Source: Bradyrhizobium sp. WSM471
GTDB lineage: Bacteria; Pseudomonadota; Alphaproteobacteria; Rhizobiales; Xanthobacteraceae
Length of the DNA stretch: 64,000 bases
NCBI RefSeq assembly: GCF_000244915.1
Contig: NZ_CM001442.1
Coordinates: forward strand, 558,001-622,000
Reading direction: 5' to 3'
Numbering within the stretch: position 1 is the first letter of the stretch; every line of letters begins with the position of its first letter. The position numbers were made by a program, and so were the translations under genes. The notes under the pieces were generated by a model. That model was not told the DNA's origin, ran no database searches, and saw only the letters and a list, made by a program, of their open reading frames with translations. Shown here piece by piece: positions 1-7,912 of the stretch.

Positions 1-7
1 GGCGGAT

Positions 8-616
8 TCAGCTCTTCGCGCCAGAGCCCCTCAGAGTGTCCCACGCCGCCAGACTGGCTTGATCGAACGACTTGCGGGATTCTGCTAACGCGGCGCTCAG
101 CACCGACCATGACTCGCTGCCCGCCTGCTTCAGCTTCTGGAGACGTGCTTCAGCTTGGGACGCGTCGGACTTCAGCTGCTTGAGCGCGGCATCGAGATCG
201 GTGGTCCGCGCTCCGGCCATTTTGGCGGCCGCCTCACGGAATCGATCCGCGGCCTCGTGCCACGCCTTGCCCTGCGCCGCTGCGATGTCTTTGAACGTGG
301 CCTGCTGCTGCTCGATCTGCTTGCCGGCGCTCTCGAAGTAGGTCTTCATCTGCGCTTCGAAGCCCGCCCAGTGCTTTTCCAGCTCCGGCTTGGCGCGCGC
401 CCAGGCGGCTTCGCCGGCTTCCGCTTGCGTCTTGAGCTGTGCCTGAAATTCATCCCGCCTCTTCTTCAGATCGGCGATGATCTGATCGGCCTTGACCATG
501 GACTCCGCCTTGGCCTCGGTCGCCTTGGTCTCAAACGAAGCCAACGCGGCATCCATTTCATCGATCCGCTCCTTGGCTGAATTGAGGTAAAGATGCATGC
601 TGCTCTGTTCTGACAT
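8..616 (-). CDS. Alanine/lysine/glutamine-rich coiled-coil protein of unknown function
   Basis: Complete 202-residue protein with no signal peptide or membrane segment. It is almost entirely predicted amphipathic helix: long stretches rich in Ala, Lys, Glu and Gln with heptad-like spacing, for example AKERIDEMDAALASFETKA near residues 14-32 and DAALKQLKSDASQAEARLQK near 142-161. ATG start at 616 is preceded by GGAGAT. It lies 187 bp downstream of the 3-hydroxybutyrate dehydrogenase gene on the same strand, so it may be the last gene of that operon or have its own promoter. Composition and context near ketone-body genes recall phasin-like or apolipoprotein-like helical proteins, but no family motif is recognised, so function is left open. 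Confidence 0.75.
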   Translation of the reverse strand: MSEQSSMHLYLNSAKERIDEMDAALASFETKATEAKAESMVKADQIIADLKKRRDEFQAQLKTQAEAGEAAWARAKPELEKHWAGFEAQMKTYFESAGKQIEQQQATFKDIAAAQGKAWHEAADRFREAAAKMAGARTTDLDAALKQLKSDASQAEARLQKLKQAGSESWSVLSAALAESRKSFDQASLAAWDTLRGSGAKS

Positions 617-802
617 GGCGGATCTCCATTGACTAGCCGATACGCTGATAGCGATCTCACAGCTTGGCGTTCTTCGACTTGACCTGTGTCAAGCTGCTCG
701 TTGCGTTGTGTCTGAAACTACTTGAGGAAGGAGTATTGACGTTCCTGGCGACGCTGACGTCCTGGCTGCGCGCGGCCCTCGATCATCGGCGGGCGGCGAG
801 TG

Positions 803-1591
803 CTACGCCGCGGTCCAGCCACCGTCGATCGCAAGATTGGCGCCGGTGATCTGCGCGGCCTCGTCGCTGCACAGAAACAGCGCCAGCGAGGCCACCTGCT
901 CGACGGTGACGAATTCCTTGGTGGGTTGGGCCGCGAGCAGCACGTCGCTGATGACCTCATCTCTCCGCATTTTGCGTGCGTTCATTGTGTTCGGGATCTG
1001 CTTTTCCACCAGCGGCGTCCAGACGTAGCCGGGACTGATGCAGTTGCAGGTGATCTTTGATCTGGCGAGTTCCAGCGCTACCGTCTTGGTGAGCCCGTCG
1101 ATACCATGCTTGGCTGCAACATAGGCTGACTTGAACGGCGAGGCGACGCGCGAATGGGCCGAAGCCGTGCTGATGATCCGGCCCCAGCCGCGCTTCTTCA
1201 TGCCGGGCACCGCCGCACGAATGGCGTGGAATGCGGCGGATAGGTTGATCGCGATGACTGCGTCCCATTTATCGAGTGGAAACTCTTCGATGGGAGAGAC
1301 GTGCTGGACGCCGGCGTTGTTGACAAGGATGTCCACACTGCCAAAGGTCGCCTCACTGAGCGCGATCAGCCCGGCGATTTCGACCGGCTTCGCCATGTCT
1401 GCGTGCGAATAGATCGCCTTGACGGCGAACTCGCTTCTAATCGCAGAGCACTCTTTCTCGACCTCGGCAGGCGTCCCCATCCCGTTGAGTACGATATTTG
1501 CGCCCGCGGCTGCGAAGGCTCGCGCACATGCGAGCCCGATGCCGCTGGTCGAGCCGGTCACGACGGCTGTCTTTCCCTTCAGAATGGTCAT
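803..1591 (-). CDS. bdhA: 3-hydroxybutyrate dehydrogenase (short-chain dehydrogenase)
   Basis: Classical SDR of 262 residues that should interconvert (R)-3-hydroxybutyrate and acetoacetate with NAD(H) in the cytosol. Visible motifs: cofactor loop TGSTSGIG at residues 12-19, NNAG at 91-94, catalytic Ser144, Tyr157 and Lys161 (SAYVAAK), and the C-terminal GANLAIDGG typical of the family. I start at ATG 1591 because MTILKGKTAVVTG matches the usual start of BdhA; an in-frame GTG at 1600 sits closer to an AGGG and is an alternative. It follows the acetoacetate decarboxylase gene by 36-45 bp, so the pair can turn 3-hydroxybutyrate into acetone and CO2. Substrate assignment rests on family resemblance plus this neighbour. 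Confidence 0.88.
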   Translation of the reverse strand: MTILKGKTAVVTGSTSGIGLACARAFAAAGANIVLNGMGTPAEVEKECSAIRSEFAVKAIYSHADMAKPVEIAGLIALSEATFGSVDILVNNAGVQHVSPIEEFPLDKWDAVIAINLSAAFHAIRAAVPGMKKRGWGRIISTASAHSRVASPFKSAYVAAKHGIDGLTKTVALELARSKITCNCISPGYVWTPLVEKQIPNTMNARKMRRDEVISDVLLAAQPTKEFVTVEQVASLALFLCSDEAAQITGANLAIDGGWTAA

Positions 1592-1636
1592 TTCAGTCAC
1601 TTTGCCCTGTGTGTTGCCGGAGTGGTGGAGTTGCGA

Positions 1637-2425
1637 TCAGGTGACCAGGCTTCGCTCCGCCCGGAAGGTACGTCGGTTTGGTTCTTGCAGATAATCGTGG
1701 GCAACTCTGCCAAGCCCCAGCGTGAGATCTGCGCGTATGTGAATCGCCGACACGACCTCAAGAACGGGAAGATCAGCGACCGGCGCCAAGGCATGCGGTG
1801 TCAAGGAGAGAGCCGCGGGCCCGGTCCAGGCGCCCTTCAACGCGATCTGCTCGAGTCGATATTCGACGAGCTCGCAGATGCGCGGGCTACCATCAACATG
1901 CGGGATGATCTTGAGCAGGAAGTTAGGCTGCTCGAGCGCGGCCTTGACCTCGCTGAGGTCGGCTTCACGATGTTTGTAACCCATCGTGCCCGTCGCAACC
2001 CTCAAAGATCCGTAGTCGAGCGTGCCGACCAGCGTGTCGATGTCGGTTCGCAATGTCGGCTGGCCAAGCTTCTTGGGAAAGCCCCAGAGTTCGCGTCCCC
2101 CGGCAATCGGCCCTTCGTCGTTGAGGAACATGCAGTGGTTGTAGCCGCCCCTGTGACCACGGAACGAGACCGGAATGACCTGGCCGCTTTCCGTGTAGTC
2201 GCCGAAGCCGTTCGAATCCGGCATCCGGATGAATTCATACTTGACGAGCGCTTCGCGCTCATCGAGTTCCAGCGGTTCGGGCACCACGGCGCGCAGCCTT
2301 GCCGGGTCGGTGCGATACGTGATGATCAGGTACTCGCGATCCACAAACCGGTAAGGGCCTGGCGGATAGGCCGGGCTGGTGAGCGGCATCGCAAAGGCGC
2401 GCTTGCGCACGTCATTCTCACGCAT
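1637..2425 (-). CDS. adc: Acetoacetate decarboxylase
   Basis: 262-residue cytosolic enzyme expected to convert acetoacetate to acetone and CO2 through a Schiff base. The signature ELWGFPKK lies at residues 112-119; the second lysine (Lys119) matches the Schiff-base lysine and Lys118 the pKa-perturbing lysine of the clostridial enzyme. Glu79 in the YTES segment fits the conserved active-site glutamate. Length matches the family (about 245-265). ATG at 2425 is preceded by GGAGAA. It lies between the patatin-like gene (29 bp upstream) and bdhA on one strand, forming a leftward operon. In rhizobia Adc may dispose of acetoacetate derived from PHB or serve related beta-keto acids; the actual substrate is inferred. 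Confidence 0.9.
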   Translation of the reverse strand: MRENDVRKRAFAMPLTSPAYPPGPYRFVDREYLIITYRTDPARLRAVVPEPLELDEREALVKYEFIRMPDSNGFGDYTESGQVIPVSFRGHRGGYNHCMFLNDEGPIAGGRELWGFPKKLGQPTLRTDIDTLVGTLDYGSLRVATGTMGYKHREADLSEVKAALEQPNFLLKIIPHVDGSPRICELVEYRLEQIALKGAWTGPAALSLTPHALAPVADLPVLEVVSAIHIRADLTLGLGRVAHDYLQEPNRRTFRAERSLVT

Positions 2426-2454
2426 GGGGTTCTCCGTGCGGCAAACCGGCGTTC

Positions 2455-3624
2455 CTACTCACGGCCATCGTGCTCCAGATCGAATGTGAAAACCCCGTCC
2501 GGAGTGACCGGGCGTGCGAGCGCCTCGGGGTGGCGCAGGGTGCGCAGCGCATCGTGATAGCCGGCGCGCCAATGGTCTTGCATCGAAAGGCGGGAGAACT
2601 CGTAGTCTTTAGAGTGGCCTTCGTGGTTCCTCGCCCGATAGATCAGGTGAACAATGTTGTAGACGTTGGTGGAAACTGCGGTGTTCAGCAGCTTCACCTC
2701 CTCGTGCTCCCTGAACTCTTGGGGGAGCCGGTCCAAAAGCGCCGTGAGCGCACGTCGCAGGCGCTGGATGTGCTTGAACTGGTCGGTGCTTGCGCGCGTG
2801 CGACTGGAATATTGAATTTCCTTTTGACGCGTGACGACCTCGGGCAGATTGCCCGGAAGCTGGCCTTTTGCGCTCCAGAGATCGACCTGAAACGCTAGCA
2901 TGTCCTGCGGCACACCCGCATCGATCACCCATTGCAGTGGCGTGTTGGAGACCATGCCGCCGTCCCAGTAATGCTCGCCGTCGATCTCCACTGCGGGAAA
3001 GCCCGGCGGCAGCGCGCCGCTTGCCATGATGTGCTCGGGGCGAATCGTGTGGGTACTGTTGTCGAAATAAACGAAATTTCCCGTTCGCACATTGACCGCC
3101 CCTGCACTGAACCGGGTCATTCCCGCGTTGATGCGATCGAAGTCAATCAGGCGCTCCAGCGTGCTCTTCAACGCGCCGGTGTCGTAGAAGCTGGTCGCTC
3201 CGCTCGTGCCGCCGGCGTGGAGCCATGGCACAAGGGGGCGCGCGGAAAAGAACCCGTTTGCGCCGCATGCCGCGGCAAGGCCCGCGCTCATCTGGTTGAG
3301 GACATTGCGCGCATTGTCGTTGCGGGCATCGAGAAATGGGTTTCCGGCCCAGTCCCAAGGGGCGGTCGAAGTTACCTGCGTCCAGAAATCGCGCAGCCGA
3401 TCAACGCGCGACTCGGGCGGGTTGCCGGCGATGATCGCGGCATTGATCGCGCCGATGGAAATGCCGGCAACCCAATCGGGGTGGATGCCGGCTTCCGCTA
3501 GCGCCTCGTACACTCCGGCCTGGTAGGCTCCGAGAGCGCCGCCGCCCTGCAAGAGCAGGGCGACGCAATCGAATGGCAGGCGCCGTTGGGTTGCCGGCGG
3601 TTGTGATCGGGGCTGAAAATTCAT
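2455..3624 (-). CDS. Patatin-like phospholipase with C-terminal DUF3734-type region
   Basis: 389-residue patatin-family hydrolase. The N-terminal domain shows the glycine-rich oxyanion motif [12 protein letters not shown] (residues 24-35), the nucleophile elbow GISIG with Ser56, and the dyad aspartate in DGG at 221-223. The remaining ~150 residues are helical and basic, as in the DUF3734-bearing patatin subgroup of rhizobia. No signal peptide, so probably cytosolic or peripheral on the inner membrane. It is the first gene of the operon with adc and bdhA; a 19-bp palindrome lies 73 bp upstream, over the likely promoter. Lipid acyl hydrolysis is the family role; a direct role on PHB is speculation from the neighbours. 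Confidence 0.9.
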   Translation of the reverse strand: MNFQPRSQPPATQRRLPFDCVALLLQGGGALGAYQAGVYEALAEAGIHPDWVAGISIGAINAAIIAGNPPESRVDRLRDFWTQVTSTAPWDWAGNPFLDARNDNARNVLNQMSAGLAAACGANGFFSARPLVPWLHAGGTSGATSFYDTGALKSTLERLIDFDRINAGMTRFSAGAVNVRTGNFVYFDNSTHTIRPEHIMASGALPPGFPAVEIDGEHYWDGGMVSNTPLQWVIDAGVPQDMLAFQVDLWSAKGQLPGNLPEVVTRQKEIQYSSRTRASTDQFKHIQRLRRALTALLDRLPQEFREHEEVKLLNTAVSTNVYNIVHLIYRARNHEGHSKDYEFSRLSMQDHWRAGYHDALRTLRHPEALARPVTPDGVFTFDLEHDGRE

Positions 3625-3696
3625 GACTTGGCTTGCTCTCGGGTGTGGGATGATCGAGCCGGCGTCATCGGAAGCCGCGACGACTCGTCATTAAAG

Positions 3697-3741
3697 AAAA
3701 TATACGGTATAGTTTATATATCGAGCGCAGCGGTCGAGCAA
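3697..3741 (-). promoter_or_regulatory. Promoter and TetR-type operator (site A) of the patatin-adc-bdhA operon
   Basis: Palindrome at 3697-3715 made of AAAATATAC, one G, and GTATAGTTT: 8 of 9 positions match between half-sites. On the minus strand a TATAAA (3713-3718) and TTGCTC (3736-3741) separated by 17 bp form a plausible -10/-35 pair, so the palindrome begins within the -10 and covers the expected start of transcription. Nearly the same sequence occurs at 5621-5639 and 7913-7931. Confidence 0.65.
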
Positions 3742-3783
3742 TTCACGAGATCGTGCATCTGCGATGGATCATCAGGTTCGCGG

Positions 3784-4383
3784 CTAGTGCTGAGTTGACC
3801 GCTGTCCGACCTTTGGTGGCTCGAGCATCACTTCCTTCAGGCGATCGCTGGTAGCGACGACGACTACGAAGTTGAGCTTCCCATCCTGCTTCATCAACCC
3901 GCCAGCGAGCGCCTGTCCCTCCGCGGCCTTTTCCGCGACCCGCACTGCGTCGGACAGCTCCTGCTTGATCCACTTCAGGGCGATGATGTTGGCGAGATCC
4001 GCGCGATCGAGCTCCTTGAGCGATGATGCGATTTCCACCTGTGATATCCTTCCGCTGTTCGCGTCTATGACATTCTCGAAGACGCGCTCGTTCTTGATCG
4101 TGCGCACGCGGTAGACCGGCGGGCCGGATATCTCGAAGCTGATGTCCGCGGTCCTCGACCCATCGTGCAGACCCTCCGCGATCGCCATGGCCTGCCCGAG
4201 CGGGACCTTCGTGGTGTGGAACTGCTCCAGCACACGGCGGATGGCTGCCTCCTCTACGTTGCCCTGCGCAGTCGCACTTTGCTGTTCGGCGTCGGCAGGG
4301 GCCTGCATGACGTCGGCCAGGGCGCCGGAGCCGGCGAGGGCCGCGGAGCAAACGATGAGGGCAAACAGCTGCTTCTTGGGCAT
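3784..4383 (-). CDS. Exported PepSY-domain-like protein
   Basis: 199 residues from ATG 4383, preceded by AGAGGA; an upstream in-frame ATG at 4635 would add 84 residues that hide the signal peptide, so the shorter form is preferred. A clear Sec signal (MPKKQLFALIVCSAALAGS, cleavage after ALA) is followed by a stretch with PepSY character: AMAIAEGLHDG then PPVYRVRTI and VIDANSGRIS, the usual helix plus G-PVY-V and VDA-TG pattern. A second, weaker copy near residues 140-190 (AVRVAEKAAEGQA, KLNFVVVV) may be a degenerate repeat. PepSY proteins are periplasmic and often modulate proteases or redox systems. It is the last gene of a five-gene operon starting at 5604. Confidence 0.72.
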   Translation of the reverse strand: MPKKQLFALIVCSAALAGSGALADVMQAPADAEQQSATAQGNVEEAAIRRVLEQFHTTKVPLGQAMAIAEGLHDGSRTADISFEISGPPVYRVRTIKNERVFENVIDANSGRISQVEIASSLKELDRADLANIIALKWIKQELSDAVRVAEKAAEGQALAGGLMKQDGKLNFVVVVATSDRLKEVMLEPPKVGQRSTQH

Positions 4384-4420
4384 CGAGCGTGATCCTCTGA
4401 TGTTCTTCGTGGTTGGTGGC

Positions 4421-4966
4421 CTAGTTCGGTACGAAGGCCTGGCGGCTGGTCTGGAAGCCCGGATACCGAGCGGATCGCCGCAGCCTTTGGAGCCGAGCCT
4501 GAGCGTGCGCGCTCCGCCGCGCCGCGATCTGATGTGGACTTCCGCCGTGCCGAGCGTGTTCCTGAACGCCGGGCTGCAACCGGGCCAGGCTTTCGCGAAG
4601 GCGCAGTTCGATCGTGGCCGTCGGGCGATCGTCACCTACGCCCGCAACAGCGTCGGCGACTTCAGTTTCGGGCTGCAGGGATGGAGCCTCGGCGCTCTCG
4701 TGCCCGGTGGACGTCGAGCGATATTCAAACCCGCTGGTGTCGAAGACGACGGCTTCGGGGCCTTTCAGCTCCGACTGGATGCGGATCGGCGGTCGTGCGG
4801 AATCCGAGTCGGTGAGCCGGCTCGGCAAAGGTGCGGGGAGCACCCAATCGGCCGCCTGAAGCAGAAGGAGTAACGCGCCTCCAGCCGACAGAAAATAGGT
4901 CCGCAGGGGAAGCTCGGGCTCGTCAAGACTGTTCGCGTATCGCGACAACGCGGATTTCCTGCTCAC
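4421..4966 (-). CDS. Conserved hypothetical single-pass membrane protein
   Basis: 181 residues from a GTG at 4966 with GGGAG nine bases upstream. Layout: short polar N-terminus, one membrane segment near residues 22-45 (TYFLSAGGALLLLLQAADWV), then a segment RPPIRIQSELKGPEAVVFDT that resembles the IRI-S-RK-PE-VV-DTS motif I associate with uncharacterised Bradyrhizobium membrane proteins, and a disordered arginine-rich tail. Likely anchored in the inner membrane with the tail on one side. It sits 37 bp upstream of the PepSY gene in the same operon. No catalytic motif is visible and function is unknown. Confidence 0.65.
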   Translation of the reverse strand: MSRKSALSRYANSLDEPELPLRTYFLSAGGALLLLLQAADWVLPAPLPSRLTDSDSARPPIRIQSELKGPEAVVFDTSGFEYRSTSTGHESAEAPSLQPETEVADAVAGVGDDRPTATIELRLRESLARLQPGVQEHARHGGSPHQIAARRSAHAQARLQRLRRSARYPGFQTSRQAFVPN

Positions 4967-5005
4967 GGCGCTCGGCTCCCAGGCATGGAATGATTCCGTC
5001 TCGTT

Positions 5006-5224
5006 TCAAATGCTCGAGGGCCGCGGATGTCGGCGCGCGCGTTCGGCATCGAGATAGCCGCGCTCGTCGAGCCACTCGATCGGGCAATAGGCCATCGCCT
5101 TCGGATCAATCATGTGTCCGTCGCGCCTGAGCGCCGTTCGCGTGCCCGTGAGTCCGGTCCACACGGACGTGCCGGTGGACGGCTCCACCTGCATGACGTC
5201 GAAAACTTCGATGAAGTTGAGCAT
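5006..5224 (-). CDS. Small soluble protein of unknown function
   Basis: 72 residues, ATG at 5224 preceded by GGAAG. No signal peptide or membrane segment. It contains VWTGLTGTRTALRRDGHMID followed by PKAMAYCPIEWLDERGYLD, a compact mixed sequence with one cysteine and an acidic-aromatic end. It lies 18 bp after the 52-residue gene and 39 bp before the 181-residue membrane protein in the same direction, so it is read as part of the operon. The family is not recognised. Confidence 0.6.
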   Translation of the reverse strand: MLNFIEVFDVMQVEPSTGTSVWTGLTGTRTALRRDGHMIDPKAMAYCPIEWLDERGYLDAERARRHPRPSSI

Positions 5225-5242
5225 GTCGGACTTCCACGATGC

Positions 5243-5401
5243 TCAGGCAGCGGGCGGGGAAGGGGGCTCGGCCCCTTCAAGTGCGACGCCTCTGCGGACC
5301 AACTCGGATTCGATCATGTCGAAGATCGGCTCGACCGGCGCGAGCCACACCGTGACCCAACAGATGATGCAATCGCGAGCGAGCAATAGACCCTCGGTCA
5401 T
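5243..5401 (-). CDS. 52-residue small protein, translationally coupled
   Basis: Short reading frame starting MTEGLLLARDCIICWVTVWL and ending EPPSPPAA. The ATG at 5401 overlaps the stop codon of the upstream 68-residue gene as ATGA, the standard arrangement for translational coupling. The first half is hydrophobic (CIICWVTVWLAPVEPIF) and could insert in the membrane; the second half is acidic (DMIESELVRRG). Because of its size it is easy to miss. Real-gene status rests on the exact overlap and on its snug fit between two likely genes; no homologue is recognised. Confidence 0.5.
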   Translation of the reverse strand: MTEGLLLARDCIICWVTVWLAPVEPIFDMIESELVRRGVALEGAEPPSPPAA

Positions 5402-5604
5402 GCGAAGCCCCTTCCGTTCGCCGCACGCCCCATCGGCGCGGGGTCGCTATCGAGTAGCGCATGCGCCCAGGCGAGCACCGAAATGGTGAGACCCAGTAGC
5501 AGACTGATACCCACGAGCGACACGGCCACGATCAGATTGAGCGACGCGAGGGCAATCCCGGGCCAGGGATTTTCCCGGACGAGCGCCAGGAACAGGCTTG
5601 ACAT
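5398..5604 (-). CDS. Small hydrophobic membrane protein, first gene of the operon
   Basis: 68 residues from ATG 5604, with AGGAG (5611-5615 on the complementary strand) at ideal spacing. About 36 consecutive hydrophobic residues (ALASLNLIVAVSLVGISLLL and onward to LAWAHALL) form one long or two closely spaced membrane helices; the tail DSDPAPMGRAANGRGFA is soluble. It heads a leftward operon of five small genes and its ribosome binding site lies just downstream of operator site B. No known family; the size suggests an accessory membrane peptide. Confidence 0.65.
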   Translation of the reverse strand: MSSLFLALVRENPWPGIALASLNLIVAVSLVGISLLLGLTISVLAWAHALLDSDPAPMGRAANGRGFA

Positions 5605-5620
5605 TTTCGATCTCCTAAAT

Positions 5621-5669
5621 AAACTACACCGTATATTTCATATACAGCGCGGATCGCGGGCTGTGTCAA
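5621..5669 (-). promoter_or_regulatory. Promoter with TetR-type operator (site B) for the small-protein operon
   Basis: On the minus strand TTGACA (5664-5669), a 17-bp spacer and TGTATA (5641-5646) form a strong sigma-70-like promoter. Immediately downstream, at 5621-5639, lies the palindrome AAACTACAC - C - GTATATTTC (plus-strand reading), where transcription should start, so a bound repressor would block initiation. The site also lies 118 bp upstream of the rightward cysteine-rich gene at 5757. Confidence 0.7.
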
Positions 5670-5756
5670 GAGCAGAGACTCACAAGCCCGTGTTTGCCCT
5701 GGTCGGCTGCAAGGCGGTGTGGCCGTGCTGAAGCGTCAACCGAGAAGGGGTCGGAT

Positions 5757-6047
5757 ATGTTGAAGAAGCGGATGGTATTGTCAGGTTTGGTGCTTGCTGC
5801 GTTGGTCACCGCTGCGTTCGCGCAGGAGGAGCGCGGGACACCCGAGCAGAGGGCGGCATGCACGTCCGACGCCTTTCGCCTGTGCGCGAGCTACATCCCC
5901 AACGCTACCAATGTGGAAGCCTGCCTCCGGCAAAGAAAGCCCGACCTGAGCGAAGCCTGCCGAGCCGTCTTCGAGCACGCAGCCGCTGCGGCCTCCGTCA
6001 GGACCGTGGGGTCGCACCGATATCGTGGCGCGAATGACGAGGAATGA
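5757..6047 (+). CDS. Exported cysteine-rich repeat protein (GLG1/FGFR cysteine-rich type)
   Basis: 96 residues from ATG 5757 with GAGAAGGGG upstream. A signal peptide (MLKKRMVLSGLVLAALVTAA, cleavage after AFA) is followed by four cysteines spaced C-x7-C-x12-C-x11-C at 35, 43, 56 and 68, with FRLC, VEACLRQ and LSEAC. This matches the short cysteine-rich repeat first described in the Golgi glycoprotein GLG1 and common in rhizobial exported proteins. Two disulfides in the periplasm are expected. The C-terminal tail is polar. It is divergent from the operon at 5604 and may share operator B. Molecular role is unknown. Confidence 0.75.
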   Translation: MLKKRMVLSGLVLAALVTAAFAQEERGTPEQRAACTSDAFRLCASYIPNATNVEACLRQRKPDLSEACRAVFEHAAAAASVRTVGSHRYRGANDEE

Positions 6048-6051
6048 TCGT

Positions 6052-6489
6052 ATGAACACGATGTACATTCCCGCGTTCGCCGCTTTCGGCGGATCAGCCT
6101 TCGGAGCGATTTCCTCGATCATCACGGGCTGGATCGGTCGGCGGCGCAGGCTGCGTGAGCGGCATCACGCCCATGCGGTGACCAAGCGTGAAAAACTCTA
6201 TCGATCCTTCATCGAGGAGGCATCCCGGCTCTATGCCGACGCGCTGACCAGCGATAAATCCGAGATTCCGGCATTGGTGAATCTGTATGCGCTGATCGGG
6301 CGTATGCGGATACTGTCCGACGACGAGGTTGTCCATGCCGCGGAGCGAGCGGGGCGGCTGATCATCGAGACTTACCTTGCACCGAACACGTCTTTCGTCG
6401 ACCTGCCGGGCTTCATGGAGGAGATGGACCCGCTGCGCGAATTCGGCGAGGCCTGCCGGCGTGAAATGCAGGCGATTCCGTCGCGGTGA
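6052..6489 (+). CDS. Small membrane-anchored protein of unknown function
   Basis: 145 residues. ATG 6052 is chosen because GAGGA lies at the right distance; in-frame starts at 6025 or 6034 would overlap the preceding gene. One membrane segment near residues 5-27 (PAFAAFGGSAFGAISSIITG) is followed by a basic stretch (RRRRLRERHHAH), so the C-terminus should be cytoplasmic. The rest is helical and contains YRSFIEEASRLYADAL and LYALIGRMRILSDDEVV. The gene is 4 bp after the cysteine-rich gene and its stop overlaps a possible GTG of the TetR gene that follows, suggesting one transcript. Not assigned to a named family. Confidence 0.7.
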   Translation: MNTMYIPAFAAFGGSAFGAISSIITGWIGRRRRLRERHHAHAVTKREKLYRSFIEEASRLYADALTSDKSEIPALVNLYALIGRMRILSDDEVVHAAERAGRLIIETYLAPNTSFVDLPGFMEEMDPLREFGEACRREMQAIPSR

Positions 6490-6497
6490 GATTGAAC

Positions 6498-7166
6498 ATG
6501 CTGAAGGCACATACTACGCCCCGCACTGGATCGTCGTGCACACGTGAAAGGATCATGCAGGCTGCAATCACTTCGTACCGGCAAATCGGGTACCGTAAGA
6601 CCACGGTCGCCGACGTCGCTCGCGGTGCATCCATGTCGCCGGCAAATCTCTATCGGTTCTATCCGTCACGCCATGCGCTCGAAGAGGCGGTCGTGACAGA
6701 GTTGCTTGAACAGGTGTCCATGGCAGCTGCAAGTGCAGCGCGCAGCGGCCGCTCGGGCCCGGAGCGAATGAGTGCGGTAATGAGTGCGGTTTCCCGGATG
6801 CATGAAGACCGGCTGGCAAACGACGTCCGATTGCACGAGCTAGTGGTCGCGGCAGGACAAGCGAACTGGGTAGCCTGCCTGTCTCACGCGGATCGGCTTC
6901 GCGGCGTCGTCCGTTCGATCATCGCGGCCGGGCAGCTGTGCGGGGAGTTTCGAGGCGGGAGTCCGATGGCGCTTGCCTGCTGCCTGCTGGACGCAATGGA
7001 CGCCTACCTCAATCCGTCCCGTATCAAGGCGACCGCCCTTCGGCCAGCCTTCGGGGAGATGATGCGCTTTTGCGCGGGAGCGCTTGGTAACACCGCGTTC
7101 GCTAACAGCGTGCCCCCTCAACTCATCCACGTTCAGACCGATTTGCTCTACAAATCCGCCTGTTGA
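6498..7166 (+). CDS. TetR/AcrR family transcriptional regulator
   Basis: 222 residues from ATG 6498; a GTG at 6486 overlapping the upstream stop is an alternative. The N-terminal helix-turn-helix is clear: RERIMQAAITSYRQIGYRKT, then VADVARGASMSPANLYRFY and PSRHALEEAV (about residues 16-65). The C-terminal ligand domain ends with the hydrophobic segment around ALACCLLDAMDAYLNPS. It ends 6 bp from the convergent second TetR gene. Because it is co-directional with two small envelope-protein genes it may act on them; whether it or its neighbour binds the repeated palindrome cannot be settled from sequence. Confidence 0.88.
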   Translation: MLKAHTTPRTGSSCTRERIMQAAITSYRQIGYRKTTVADVARGASMSPANLYRFYPSRHALEEAVVTELLEQVSMAAASAARSGRSGPERMSAVMSAVSRMHEDRLANDVRLHELVVAAGQANWVACLSHADRLRGVVRSIIAAGQLCGEFRGGSPMALACCLLDAMDAYLNPSRIKATALRPAFGEMMRFCAGALGNTAFANSVPPQLIHVQTDLLYKSAC

Positions 7167-7172
7167 GCCAGC

Positions 7173-7835
7173 TCACGGCGTCCAGTCCGCTTCACAGGCC
7201 GCAAGGAAGAACCCGACCCGTTCGCGTACGAACGAGGGCAACTCCCGTCGCAGGTCTTTCGGTGTTTCACCCACCAGCGAGCGAAACAGCATGGGCAACA
7301 GGATCAGATCCAGAAAAATCTGCGCGGTGGCGAGGCTCCGCTTGCCGCTGAATGGGCCCTTGGGCGAGCGCGCAAGCTTCTGCGTCGTTTCATTCAAGAG
7401 CTGGGAAACGGCGCTGACGGAGCGATCTCGCGCGGCATCGTGGACGTTCCGGCTCAGCTCGGGGAAACGCTGCGCCTCGGCGATCGTGGCGCGAACCATC
7501 CCCAACGACTCTTCGATCACCTTCTCCACGATCGCGGTGCCGAGGTTCGAGAGCTTGTCATGAAGGGTGCGGCCCTCGGGCTCGACGCCTTCGAAATCGG
7601 TCAACCGGCTGATGGTGCGGGCCACCACCGCCGCGAACAATGCCTCCTTGCCGGGGAAATGCGCATAGATGGTCGGCTTGCTCGCCGGCGCCAGCGCGGA
7701 GATGTCGTCGATGCTGGCGCTACGATAACCCTTCTCGAGAAAGAGCTGCTGGGCTGCATCGAGAATCCGGACCTGCACGTCGCCGGCAAGGTCTTTGGTC
7801 GGTCTGCCCCGTTTCGGGGTGCTCTTCTTGGTCAT
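7173..7835 (-). CDS. TetR family regulator divergent from the kinase-RND operon
   Basis: 220 residues from ATG 7835, preceded by GGGAGA. HTH region VRILDAAQQLFLEKGYRSAS, IDDISALAPASKPTIYAHF and PGKEALFAAVV is a canonical TetR N-terminus; the basic lead MTKKSTPKRGRPTKD is typical of AcrR-like repressors. The C-terminal half resembles the AcrR/TetR_C type with SVSAVSQLLNETTQ and FLDLILLPMLFRSLVG lining a ligand pocket. The gene is divergent from the efflux operon, and palindrome C lies between them, so autoregulation and repression of the pump are expected. Copies of the palindrome upstream of two further operons make it the best candidate for their regulator as well. Confidence 0.9.
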   Translation of the reverse strand: MTKKSTPKRGRPTKDLAGDVQVRILDAAQQLFLEKGYRSASIDDISALAPASKPTIYAHFPGKEALFAAVVARTISRLTDFEGVEPEGRTLHDKLSNLGTAIVEKVIEESLGMVRATIAEAQRFPELSRNVHDAARDRSVSAVSQLLNETTQKLARSPKGPFSGKRSLATAQIFLDLILLPMLFRSLVGETPKDLRRELPSFVRERVGFFLAACEADWTP

Positions 7836-7912
7836 CCGTCGGTCTCCCAATCACGAGTCTGTGCGCGCGCAGATCGCACTTGACATGCTCCGCCGAAAAA
7901 GGCAACAAAAAG

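Noticed and set aside
2205..2225. GTTCGAATCCGGC, resembling a tRNA T-loop
   Set aside because: It lies inside the acetoacetate decarboxylase gene and no acceptor stem or anticodon arm can be formed around it.
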